A stretch of DNA of 64,000 nt, from assembly GCF_009903625.1 (NCBI RefSeq), contig NZ_CP047569.1, positions 578,001 through 642,000 of the forward strand, in the 5' to 3' direction. The stretch is from Microbulbifer sp. ALW1. Its GTDB lineage: Bacteria; Pseudomonadota; Gammaproteobacteria; Pseudomonadales; Cellvibrionaceae. Of this stretch, positions 1 to 8,024 are shown in pieces; the first letter of the stretch is position 1, and each line of letters begins with the position of its first letter. Under the pieces are notes generated by a model, which did no database searches, was not told the DNA's origin, and worked only from the letters and a program-made list of their open reading frames with translations. The translations under genes were made by a program, and so were the position numbers.

Positions 1-884
1 CCAAGTACGTAGACAAAGATAAACAGGCCCACCCAGACCACATCCACAAAGTGCCAGTACCAGCTGGCTGCCTCAAACCCAAAGTGATCGTCCGGCTTGA
101 AATGATGCGCGATCACAGAACGCAGCAGCATGATCAACAGCATGATGGTACCCAGTGTCACGTGCGCGCCGTGGAAGCCGGTGAGCATGAAGAAGGTGGT
201 CCCATAAATCCCGGATTCGAGCGTCAGCCCAAGGTGCTGGTAGGCTTCAAAATATTCTTCCACCTGGAAAAACAGGAAGGCCACACCCAGGGCAACAGTT
301 GCGCCCAGCCACAGATTGAATGCCTGTCGCTTGCCTTTTTTCAGGAACACATGGGCAATATGCACCGTCACACTGGAAGCAAGCAGAAGAACCGTATTGA
401 GTAGCGGTAAGTGCCAGGGGTCAATAATCCCTTTCGGTCCCACCACTTTTGCGGCTTCGCCACTAACCGCCTGCTCGGGGGTCACCATCAACGGCCAGGT
501 ATTCTCGAAGCCACTCCACAGCATATTGGAGCTACCGCGATCCCCTTCACCACCGAGCCACGGCAGCGCGAAAGTGCGAATGTAATACAGCGCGCCAAAG
601 AATGCCGCGAAGAACATCACTTCGGAAAAAATAAACCAGCCCATACCCCAGACGTAGGAGCGCTTGAGCTGATCGCTATTGAGACCCTGCATATTTTCCT
701 TGATGACTTCCGCGAACCAGAACCACAACACGGTGGCCATGGAGAGGGCGCCGGCAAAGAAAATATAGGAGCTGCCGCCATTGACCCAGGTGGCGGCACC
801 GAAGGCCGTCAGGAATATGCCGATGGTGGCGAAGATAGGCAGCCGGGACTGCTCGGGAACATAGTAGCTGCTTTCAGTGGCCAT
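1..884 (-). CDS. coxC: Cytochrome c oxidase subunit III (partial, runs off left edge)
   Basis: This is subunit III of the haem-copper aa3 oxidase, a multi-pass inner-membrane protein of the terminal oxidase. The start is the ATG at 882-884 and the product begins MATESSYYVPEQSRLPIF. It continues through several membrane segments with subunit III signatures, including FWFAEVIKENMQG and, near the C-terminus, ASWYWHFVDVVWVGLFIF. About 294 codons are present, so only the last one or few residues and the stop lie outside the window. The gene starts 6 nt after ctaG and is the last visible gene of the coxB-coxA-ctaG-coxC operon. The family assignment is firm; only the exact end is unknown. Confidence 0.95.
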   Translation of the reverse strand, partial: MATESSYYVPEQSRLPIFATIGIFLTAFGAATWVNGGSSYIFFAGALSMATVLWFWFAEVIKENMQGLNSDQLKRSYVWGMGWFIFSEVMFFAAFFGALYYIRTFALPWLGGEGDRGSSNMLWSGFENTWPLMVTPEQAVSGEAAKVVGPKGIIDPWHLPLLNTVLLLASSVTVHIAHVFLKKGKRQAFNLWLGATVALGVAFLFFQVEEYFEAYQHLGLTLESGIYGTTFFMLTGFHGAHVTLGTIMLLIMLLRSVIAHHFKPDDHFGFEAASWYWHFVDVVWVGLFIFVYVL

Positions 885-890
885 AGTTTT

Positions 891-1463
891 CTATCCCTCT
901 CGCTCGGAGTCGGTATTTTTGTTGTTCGCTTGTTTGGCAATTCTTTCCGTGACATCAAACAGCGTGTAGGAAAGCGTAATGGTGTTGACGCCGATGGGCA
1001 GGTCCGGGTCGACGATAAAGCGCAGACCCAGTTCAGCCGTTTCACCGGCGGCAAGTGCCTGCTGGTTGAAGCAGAAGCACTCGGTTTTATGGAAATAGTT
1101 AGCGGCCTTGAACGGCACCAGGCTGGGAATCGCCTGGCCGATCATGTCGCGGTCGGTGGGGTTGCGCGCGTGGAAAACGGTATCCACCGCTTCCCCCGGG
1201 TGTACACGGATTTCCACCGTGCCGGGCTTGAATTCCCACGGCATGTTTTCGTTGTTGCTGGCAACAAACTGTACTTTCACCGTGCGCTCGGTATCCACCG
1301 CGGCGGGTACCGCTTCGTAGCGGCCACCGGTTTTTCCGTTAAGACCGGTAATCTCACAGAAGGCATCGTATAGCGGTGGCATGATGAACAACGCAAAGCC
1401 GAGCATGCTGACCGCGAGGGTCAGCAGCTTGGCCGTGGTTTTTGCGTTTGCGCTCAGAGACAT
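891..1463 (-). CDS. ctaG: Cytochrome c oxidase assembly protein CtaG/Cox11
   Basis: Cox11-type copper chaperone that delivers copper to the CuB site of subunit I. The product is 190 aa, normal for the family, with one N-terminal membrane anchor (about residues 11-32) and a periplasmic beta domain. The copper-binding CFCF motif is at residues 129-132 in the context HKTECFCFNQQ. I chose the ATG at 1461-1463 (MSLSANAKTT). A longer reading extends upstream to 1568 but would overlap the end of coxA and add an unrelated arginine-rich leader. The gene lies 20 nt after coxA and just before coxC, the classic assembly-factor position in proteobacterial cox operons. Confidence 0.95.
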   Translation of the reverse strand: MSLSANAKTTAKLLTLAVSMLGFALFIMPPLYDAFCEITGLNGKTGGRYEAVPAAVDTERTVKVQFVASNNENMPWEFKPGTVEIRVHPGEAVDTVFHARNPTDRDMIGQAIPSLVPFKAANYFHKTECFCFNQQALAAGETAELGLRFIVDPDLPIGVNTITLSYTLFDVTERIAKQANNKNTDSEREG

Positions 1464-1483
1464 CGCTTTGCCCCGCCCAGAAT

Positions 1484-3034
1484 TCAGCGCACAACCGGCG
1501 GCGTGCTGAAGGTGTGATAAGGCGCGGGAGAAGGCACGCTCCACTCCAGCCCTTCCGGATTTTCCCAAACTTCATCGGTGGCTTTTTTGCCGCCCCGAAC
1601 CGTGCGGATCACGTTAAACAGGAACACGATCTGCGCCGCGCCGAACAGGAAGGCACCCACACTGGCAATCTGGTTGAAGTCGGCAAACTGCAGCGCGTAG
1701 TCTGGAATACGCCGGGGCATACCGGCGAGGCCAACAAAGTGCATCGGGAAGAAGGTCACGTTCAGGCCGACAAACGCCATCCAGAAGTGCACCTTGCCCA
1801 TGGTCTCGTTGTACATATTCCCGGTCCACTTGGGCAGCCAATAATAGACACCGGCGGTGATCGAGAAGATGGCACCGGGCACCAGCACATAGTGGAAATG
1901 CGCCACCACAAAGTAAGTGTCGTGATACTGGAAGTCCGCTGGGGCGATGGCCAGCATCAGGCCGGAGAAGCCCCCCAGGGTAAACAGGATCACGAAGGCG
2001 ATGGAGAACAACATCGGGGTCTCAAACGTCATCGAGCCTCGGAACATGGTGGTCACCCAGTTGAACACCTTCACCCCGGTGGGTACCGCGATCAGCATGG
2101 TGGCGTACATGAAGAACAGCTCACCGGCGATGGGCATGCCCACAGTGAACATGTGGTGCGCCCATACAATAAAGCTGAGGAAGGCAATGGACGCGGTGGC
2201 ATACACCATGGAGCTGTAACCGAACAGCGGCTTGCGCGCGAAGGTGGGAATGATCGCCGACACGATACCGAACGCCGGCAGGATCATGATGTACACCTCG
2301 GGGTGGCCGAAGAACCAGAACACATGCTGGAACAGTACCGGGTCACCACCACCAGCAGCGCTGAAGAAGCTGGTACCGAAATGAATATCCATCAGCATCA
2401 TGGTCACAACACCCGCGAGCACCGGCATTACCGCGATCAGCAGGTAGGCAGTAATCAACCACGTCCAGACGAACAGCGGCATCTTCATCAGGGTCATACC
2501 GGGGGCGCGCATGTTCAGGATGGTGGCGACAATATTGATCGCCCCCATGATGGATGACGCACCCATGATATGGATCGCAAAAATAAAGAAGGTTACGCTC
2601 GGTGGCGCGTACTCGGTGGACAGCGGAGCATAGAAGGTCCAACCGAAATTAGGCGCTCCACCTTCCATGAACAGGGTGGATGCCAGCATCGCGAAGGCGA
2701 ACGGCAGAATCCAGAAGCTCCAGTTGTTCATGCGCGGCAGCGCCATATCCGGGGCACCGATCATCATCGGCACCATCCAGTTAGCAAGCCCAACAAACGC
2801 GGGCATCACCGCACCAAACACCATGATCAATCCGTGCATGGTGGTCATCTGGTTGAAGAATTCCGGCTGCACTATCTGCAGACCGGGCTGGAAAAGTTCA
2901 GCGCGAATTACCAGCGCCATACAACCGCCAAGCAGGAACATCGCAAAACTGAACCACAGGTACATCGAGCCGATGTCCTTGTGGTTAGTGGTGTAGAGCC
3001 AGCGGGTAAAACCGGGTTTCGGACCGTGTGCCAT
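1484..3034 (-). CDS. coxA: Cytochrome c oxidase subunit I (aa3 type)
   Basis: Catalytic haem-copper subunit that reduces oxygen and pumps protons across the inner membrane. The product is 516 aa with about 12 membrane segments. Visible key residues are His67 (MHG, haem a ligand), the crosslinked His-Tyr pair in HPEVY (His244, Tyr248), the CuB histidines at 293-294 (WAHHMFT), and the His379-Phe-His381 pair in VAHFHYVL (haem a3 and haem a). The start ATG gives MAHGPKPGFTRWLYTTNHKD, with the conserved TTNHKDIG near the N-terminus. The gene sits 24 nt after coxB and before ctaG in one transcription unit. It reads as type A, mitochondrial-like. Confidence 0.98.
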   Translation of the reverse strand: MAHGPKPGFTRWLYTTNHKDIGSMYLWFSFAMFLLGGCMALVIRAELFQPGLQIVQPEFFNQMTTMHGLIMVFGAVMPAFVGLANWMVPMMIGAPDMALPRMNNWSFWILPFAFAMLASTLFMEGGAPNFGWTFYAPLSTEYAPPSVTFFIFAIHIMGASSIMGAINIVATILNMRAPGMTLMKMPLFVWTWLITAYLLIAVMPVLAGVVTMMLMDIHFGTSFFSAAGGGDPVLFQHVFWFFGHPEVYIMILPAFGIVSAIIPTFARKPLFGYSSMVYATASIAFLSFIVWAHHMFTVGMPIAGELFFMYATMLIAVPTGVKVFNWVTTMFRGSMTFETPMLFSIAFVILFTLGGFSGLMLAIAPADFQYHDTYFVVAHFHYVLVPGAIFSITAGVYYWLPKWTGNMYNETMGKVHFWMAFVGLNVTFFPMHFVGLAGMPRRIPDYALQFADFNQIASVGAFLFGAAQIVFLFNVIRTVRGGKKATDEVWENPEGLEWSVPSPAPYHTFSTPPVVR

Positions 3035-3058
3035 ATCTAAACTCCTCTCGGCTCCTGC

Positions 3059-4240
3059 TTACTTATTCTTGAAATTGAGAATGTCGATGGGCTGTACGGT
3101 GTCACCCATATTGTTGCCGAAGGCACTGCGCTGATATGTGATGACCGCGGCGATATCCACCTCGCTCAGCTGTGCGCCGAAGGCTTGCATCGCGGGGTTT
3201 TTCGGCGAGCCATTCACCACCATGCTCATGTGGCCATCCATTGGGCCCGTGGCAATTTTGGATCCGGCAATGGCCGGGAAGGCGCCAGGCACCCCCTGCC
3301 CTTTCGACTGATGACAAGCAACACAGGTACTGTTGTAAACCTTTTCACCACGCGCGTAGAGCTCGTCAAAAGTGAAGGTTTTATTGGTCAGCTCTTTGAT
3401 GCGAGCGGCATCGGCGGCGCGCCCATTCAGCCAGGAGTGATATTCATCTTCCGGCACGGCCTTGACCACAATCGGCATAAAGCCGTGATCCTTGCCGCAC
3501 AGCTCGGCGCACTGGCCGCGGTAGATGCCGGGCTCGTCGATACGGGTCCAGGATTCGTTAACAAAGCCAGGAATCGCATCCTTCTTCACCGCCAGGTCGG
3601 GGACCCACCAGGCGTGGATCACATCGTTGGCTGTGATCAGGAAGCGGATTTTTTTATTCACCGGCACGACCAGAGGCTCGTCCACTTCCAGAAGGTAGTG
3701 TTCACTTTTCGGTTGCTGGTTTTGAATTTGCGATTGCGGGGTAGAAAGATTGGAGAAGAAGGAGACATCGGAACCCAGGTAGTCGTATTTCCACTTCCAC
3801 TGGTAGCCGGTGATCATGATGTCGAGATCGGCTTCCTTGGTGTCGTAGATATCGTAGAGGGTTTTGGTGGCGGGGACCGCCATGCCGATGAGGATCAAGG
3901 TGGGCACTATGGTCCAGGCCAATTCCACCAGAGTACTTTCGTGGAACTGTGAGGCCTGATAACCCTTGCTCTTGCGGTGACGCCACATGCTGTAGAACAT
4001 CACCCCGAACACCACCACACCGATTGCCACGCAGATCCAGAAAATCAGCATGTGCAGATCGTAAGTGGTACGGGAAACTTCAGTTACCCCCTGGGTCATG
4101 TTGACCCCCCAGCGCTCTATTTCCTGCGCACTTGCCGGTTCCACTTTCTCCACCGCCTGTGCCGCTTCCTGAGCAAGGGCACCGGGGGCAAGAATCGTGA
4201 GGGTCAGTAAGGCGAACAGCCGTTTTAAGCCCATCAACAT
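3059..4240 (-). CDS. coxB: Cytochrome c oxidase subunit II with fused cytochrome c domain
   Basis: Electron-entry subunit of the oxidase, 393 aa from the ATG at 4238-4240. A second ATG two codons later is equally possible. Order: signal-like N-terminus (ending near ALAQ), two membrane segments (about 64-84 and 107-124), the cupredoxin CuA domain with His209, Cys244, Glu246, Cys248, His252 and Met255, and then a C-terminal class I cytochrome c with CVACH (306-310) and a likely Met351 ligand. The fusion means the complex probably carries its own cytochrome c, as in caa3-like enzymes. The open frame extends to 4453, but that extra 71-residue leader has no signal character. It is the first gene of the operon. 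Confidence 0.95.
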   Translation of the reverse strand: MLMGLKRLFALLTLTILAPGALAQEAAQAVEKVEPASAQEIERWGVNMTQGVTEVSRTTYDLHMLIFWICVAIGVVVFGVMFYSMWRHRKSKGYQASQFHESTLVELAWTIVPTLILIGMAVPATKTLYDIYDTKEADLDIMITGYQWKWKYDYLGSDVSFFSNLSTPQSQIQNQQPKSEHYLLEVDEPLVVPVNKKIRFLITANDVIHAWWVPDLAVKKDAIPGFVNESWTRIDEPGIYRGQCAELCGKDHGFMPIVVKAVPEDEYHSWLNGRAADAARIKELTNKTFTFDELYARGEKVYNSTCVACHQSKGQGVPGAFPAIAGSKIATGPMDGHMSMVVNGSPKNPAMQAFGAQLSEVDIAAVITYQRSAFGNNMGDTVQPIDILNFKNK

Positions 4241-4690
4241 CGCCTGCAGATCTCCATGTTTGTTATTCTCGCGAGCCGCTTTCCTGCGGTCACAACACTG
4301 CGGCCTTGCGTAAATACCCAAGGGTGTACACACAAAGTTGTACACGGTCGCGGCGCTGCAACCTACAAAATAGCAAAACCCTGTAACAGCGGTTGGCTGT
4401 TTGCGGATAACTGGAGATAGCCCCCGACCTGGAGGCCGGAGAAAAATCCACACATCAATGTGGACATGCTGTAGTAAACCAAGACTACATACACTGCGCG
4501 CAGGCCGAGGGAGGCCACAACTGCGCGTACTGCTGTCAGTGCAACTTGTTATTTTTCGCTAAAAGCTTATTTACTTCAGAATGTCGTCGTCCGGAAGGTA
4601 CAACCAACAACCTGTGTCTTTTTGTCGCATCTACTGCAAGGTCAAAAGGAACACATTGCCAACAAAAAGTCAATTGAACCGCCAACTTAC
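4241..4690. promoter_or_regulatory. Divergent cox / MATE intergenic region
   Basis: 450 bases without a convincing gene between coxB (minus) and the MATE exporter (plus); it must carry both promoters. The one clear feature is an inverted repeat, GTGTACA at 4324-4330 and TGTACAC at 4339-4345, 8 nt apart. The centres of the two TGTACA hexamers are 14 bp apart. It lies about 85-100 nt before the coxB start and could be an operator. I see no strong sigma70 box, and the regulator is unknown. Confidence 0.4.
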
Positions 4691-6061
4691 ATGAAAGATT
4701 CACGGGCACCTTCCGGCTTGGCTTCGGCGGCGGTTTCACGCCGCTTCGCCACCCCCTATTTACGGGTATGGCACCTCGCCTGGCCGATGATTTTGAGCAA
4801 CATTACTGTGCCGCTGCTCGGCGCAGTGGACACCGCCGTGCTCGGGCATTTACCCACACCGGAATATCTTTCCGGCGTGGCCATTGGCGCCAGTGTCATT
4901 TCGATGCTGCTGTGGGCCTTTGGTTTTCTGCGTATGGGTACCACCGGACTGGTGGCAAGAGCGGCCGGAACCGGGACCGAGTGGCTGTTGCGGGCACTGG
5001 GCCTTGCACTAGCCCTGGGGTTACTGCTGCTGTTGCTGGCGTCACCGCTACTGCCAGCCATTGTGCAGTGGATGAATGCCAGCGCCGAGTCCGCGCCCCA
5101 CGCTCGCGACTATCTGCAAATTCGCCTACTGAGTGCGCCCCTGGCCCTGGCCAACTTCGCCCTGCTGGGATTTTTTATCGGCCGCCAGGACAGCCGCGCC
5201 CCCCTGGCGATCCTGGTAATTGCCAATCTGCTGAATATCCTGCTCGACCTGATTTTGATCCTGGGCCTGGGTATGGGTGCTCGGGGTGCCGCCTGGGCCT
5301 CGGTATCCGCTGACCTGTGCAGTTTTGTGCTGGGCTGGAAATTGCTGGGGCTGCGACACCGGGAAACCCGACGCGAGATGCTGGCGGTACTGAATGCAAA
5401 AGACTTCTGGCCATGGCAGCGGGCCGCGCCCTGGATGGAACTGCTGCGGATTAACCGCGACCTGTTTATCCGCACCTGCCTGCTGCTGTTTACCCTGACA
5501 TTTTTCACGGCCCAGGGTGCCGCCCAGGGCGATACCGTACTGGCCGCCAATGCCATTTTGCTGCAGTTGCTGATGATGACTTCCTACGCCCTGGACGGCT
5601 TTGCCCACGCCACCGAGTCCCTGGTGGGCCGCGCCGTCGGGCGCCGTTCCATGGCCCAGTTCACCCGCACCACTACCGCCGCGGGTGTCTGGGCACTGGG
5701 CTCGGCCCTGCTGATTACCGCAATACTGCTGCTGGGGAAGAACTGGATATTGCCGCTATTTACCAACATTCCCGCGGTGTTGGCGACGATTGGGGAATAT
5801 TACCCCTGGCTGTGCGCCCTGCCCCTGGTGGCGGTTTGGAGTTACCAGCTGGACGGGGTATTTATCGGCGCAGGCAAGAGCCGCCAGATGCGTGACACCA
5901 TGTTCATTGCCACTGTGATGGTGTTTTTACCCTGCTGGTGGTTCAGCCGCCAATATGGCAATACTGGCATCTGGTTCAGCCTTTTTTTGTGGTTTGTCGC
6001 ACGCTCTGCCGGATTGATGGTCTACTTTTACAACTACACTAAGAACAAATATTGGCTGTAA
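4691..6061 (+). CDS. MATE family efflux transporter (DinF-like)
   Basis: Multidrug and toxin extrusion family membrane antiporter, 456 aa from the ATG at 4691, with about 12 hydrophobic segments. The N-terminus shows family features of the DinF subgroup: RVWHLAWPMILSNITVPLLG followed by DTAVLGHL. A TTG at 4622 in the same frame would add 23 residues, but neither start has a clear ribosome site, and the ATG start gives the usual family length. Substrate cannot be told from sequence; DinF homologues exchange cations for organic compounds. It is divergent from coxB and probably monocistronic, with a GC-rich hairpin and T-rich stretch at about 6168-6200 just after it. Confidence 0.85.
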   Translation: MKDSRAPSGLASAAVSRRFATPYLRVWHLAWPMILSNITVPLLGAVDTAVLGHLPTPEYLSGVAIGASVISMLLWAFGFLRMGTTGLVARAAGTGTEWLLRALGLALALGLLLLLLASPLLPAIVQWMNASAESAPHARDYLQIRLLSAPLALANFALLGFFIGRQDSRAPLAILVIANLLNILLDLILILGLGMGARGAAWASVSADLCSFVLGWKLLGLRHRETRREMLAVLNAKDFWPWQRAAPWMELLRINRDLFIRTCLLLFTLTFFTAQGAAQGDTVLAANAILLQLLMMTSYALDGFAHATESLVGRAVGRRSMAQFTRTTTAAGVWALGSALLITAILLLGKNWILPLFTNIPAVLATIGEYYPWLCALPLVAVWSYQLDGVFIGAGKSRQMRDTMFIATVMVFLPCWWFSRQYGNTGIWFSLFLWFVARSAGLMVYFYNYTKNKYWL

Positions 6062-6202
6062 TTGGAGCTACGGTAACGAGTCCTCTTCCAACGTTAAGTA
6101 GTCTTGTCCGCACTTCTGGATACCAGCCCGGTTACCGGGTTTAAACGGGGGGTCCGCAGACAAAGAAACGGGGAGGCGGTTTCGCCGTTTTCGTTTTGAT
6201 GT

Positions 6203-6862
6203 ATGTCTGACCATTACCAACTGATCCAGGAATGCATTGACCGTGCGATTGCCGCGGAGCAAGCGCGCAGCCGCTTCCGACGCTCCCTGCACGACACCCT
6301 GCCCAATCTCCATCGCAGTATCCAGCTGCCGCAGCGGGACGCTCCACTGCACATCACCTGTTTTGTGATCCGCTATATCCAGGTCATCCCCGCTTGGTTG
6401 CAGCGGCTCGATCAGCTATGCGATGCCGGCGGCCTCGACTTCCACCCGGTGCGGGAACTGATACTGCACAGCTTCAGTGAAATACCCGAGCGGCAACCGC
6501 ACGAGCACGGCCTGGGCTCGATTCTCGATGAAGCCTACCTGGCCCACCGCACCATGGAGGAAATCAACGACGTGCTGCAGCCGATCTGCGGCACACCGCT
6601 ACTGCCGATGGACCCGATGGTGGCCAATCTGGTGGTGCGGGAGCTGCTGGGAGAAACACTGGCCTGCCAGCTGGACGATCTCAGCGATTTACTGATGCGC
6701 CGTTTTGAGCCCGCGGAAATGGACCCGGGACGACTGGTATCCATGATCCTGTACAAGCAGCGCTACGATGACGCGCCGGGAGAATGGCCGGATTTTGCCA
6801 ACCATATGCAGATAGAACTGCGCATGCCGGCACTGAACCGGCAGGCTGACCTGTCCCACTAA
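6203..6862 (+). CDS. Hypothetical protein, 219 aa
   Basis: Unrecognised soluble protein with no signal peptide or membrane segment. It is rich in charged and leucine-rich helices, for example LIQECIDRAIAAEQARSRF at the N-terminus and a central LGSILDEAYLAHRTMEEIND. Codon use is normal for the region and the frame is intact over 219 codons, so it is very likely real. It follows the MATE gene in the same direction after about 140 nt that hold a possible weak terminator. It faces the convergent 6893-7699 gene at a 30-nt gap. No function is proposed. Confidence 0.75.
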   Translation: MSDHYQLIQECIDRAIAAEQARSRFRRSLHDTLPNLHRSIQLPQRDAPLHITCFVIRYIQVIPAWLQRLDQLCDAGGLDFHPVRELILHSFSEIPERQPHEHGLGSILDEAYLAHRTMEEINDVLQPICGTPLLPMDPMVANLVVRELLGETLACQLDDLSDLLMRRFEPAEMDPGRLVSMILYKQRYDDAPGEWPDFANHMQIELRMPALNRQADLSH

Positions 6863-6892
6863 CGATCCGGCGCGCAACGCGTTATCGCTGCG

Positions 6893-7699
6893 CTACTGTT
6901 GAACTAGCTGTCGCCAGTTGGCGAAGAAATCGACCTCACCCTGAAGCAGTGCGCGATTCAGATCATCCGCCTGCCGGTGCAAATCTTTATTGTAGAAATA
7001 CAGACTGCCACCGCGCAGGGTGAAGCCTTTAGGATTGTCGGTCAGCAGTTGGTAAAAGGCTTCCTGGCGATCGAGGTATTGCAACACGCGCCGCTTGGAA
7101 AAACGTCCCTTGTGGTATTCGTCAAAAATGGAAACCTGTAATTGCTGGGCCGTCAGCGCACGGGCTTCTTCAGAGAGGCCACTGACGGTAAGCAGTCGAT
7201 CCACATCCGCCTGCAGATCATCCAGGTAGCGGTCCGCCGCCTCGGCCGCAATCTTGGTGCGATAGATGGCCCTTTTTCGGCGCTCCTGAAACTGCTCGCT
7301 TTTGGCAGTCTCGAGATTCCAGATATCTTTATTCGCCATTTCCGTCAACGGACGGAAAATGGTTTTGTGCTGGCGGTTGCTGTTTACCGTCAGGCGCTCG
7401 CACACCTCCAAAGCCCCCTGCCAGTCAGCAAAGGGTTTGCCATCAAGTACTGCTTCTGGCAGTGCGGCCACCCGCTGCTTCAACCGCTCCTCTTCCGTCT
7501 TCAGCTGCCCACCCCCCTTGCTCCAGTCGGTACTTTGCAGCGTAAATAGCGACAAAAGTCCCTGGTTCACACAGCGGGTGATCAGGTGTGCGGTCTGCGC
7601 CTGCTGCCGCTCGCGCAACTTCTGGAAGTGCTCCAGGCCATAGAGGCCGGCGATGGCCAGAACGATCGCCAGTGCGACCAGGGGATACAATTTTTTCAA
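6893..7699 (-). CDS. Hypothetical membrane-anchored protein, 268 aa
   Basis: The N-terminus MKKLYPLVALAIVLAIAGLYGL is a signal anchor. The rest is a largely helical, charged periplasmic domain with probable coiled-coil stretches (KLRERQQAQ, EQFQERRKRA) and a C-terminal part rich in Asp, Leu and Tyr (SLYFYNKDLHRQADDLNRAL). I do not recognise a family. The stop is 21 nt from neighbouring sequence typical of its own unit, and its start lies only 21 nt after the yheV stop. A prlC-yheV-orf operon on the minus strand is therefore likely. It may act at the cell envelope, but this is only topology. Confidence 0.75.
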   Translation of the reverse strand: MKKLYPLVALAIVLAIAGLYGLEHFQKLRERQQAQTAHLITRCVNQGLLSLFTLQSTDWSKGGGQLKTEEERLKQRVAALPEAVLDGKPFADWQGALEVCERLTVNSNRQHKTIFRPLTEMANKDIWNLETAKSEQFQERRKRAIYRTKIAAEAADRYLDDLQADVDRLLTVSGLSEEARALTAQQLQVSIFDEYHKGRFSKRRVLQYLDRQEAFYQLLTDNPKGFTLRGGSLYFYNKDLHRQADDLNRALLQGEVDFFANWRQLVQQ

Positions 7700-7720
7700 G
7701 GGAAGCCGTCGTTAGGTGGA

Positions 7721-7990
7721 TTATTTTTTTTCGGCCGGCGCTGATGGCGGCTGCAGTATTTTTACTGCGGTTTCTTCCACTTCCCTGTCTGCGGTCTGAT
7801 TAACGCGGGTATCCAGTTCCCGCGGAGAGGCCTGCAACCGTATCTCATCCTTGAAGCCACAGGCCACACATTCGCGATAGTTTTTATCGCCCAGCGTGTA
7901 ATTGACGATCTTGTCCATCTCGCTGCAGCGGGGACACACTGCGCCGGCGATAAACCGGCGCTTTACGGGTTTTTCAAATTCTTCGCTCAT
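7721..7990 (-). CDS. yheV: YheV family putative zinc-ribbon protein
   Basis: Small 89-aa protein with two CxxC knuckles, CPRC at residues 19-22 and CVAC at 41-44, forming a four-cysteine zinc ribbon. The flanking residues RRFIAGAVCPRCSEMDK are typical of the YheV (DUF2387) family of gammaproteobacteria. The C-terminal third is polar and variable. The gene starts 34 nt after prlC ends; I recall the same prlC-yheV pairing from pseudomonads. The molecular role of the family is not established. Confidence 0.9.
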   Translation of the reverse strand: MSEEFEKPVKRRFIAGAVCPRCSEMDKIVNYTLGDKNYRECVACGFKDEIRLQASPRELDTRVNQTADREVEETAVKILQPPSAPAEKK

Positions 7991-8024
7991 GGGTTACCTC
8001 TTTTTAAACCCGCTCATGTCTCGA

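Noticed and set aside
1442..2557. Long open frame (371 codons) on the plus strand opposite coxA
   Set aside because: It is the antisense shadow of a highly conserved oxidase gene; composition is His/Arg-rich and low-complexity, with no family features.
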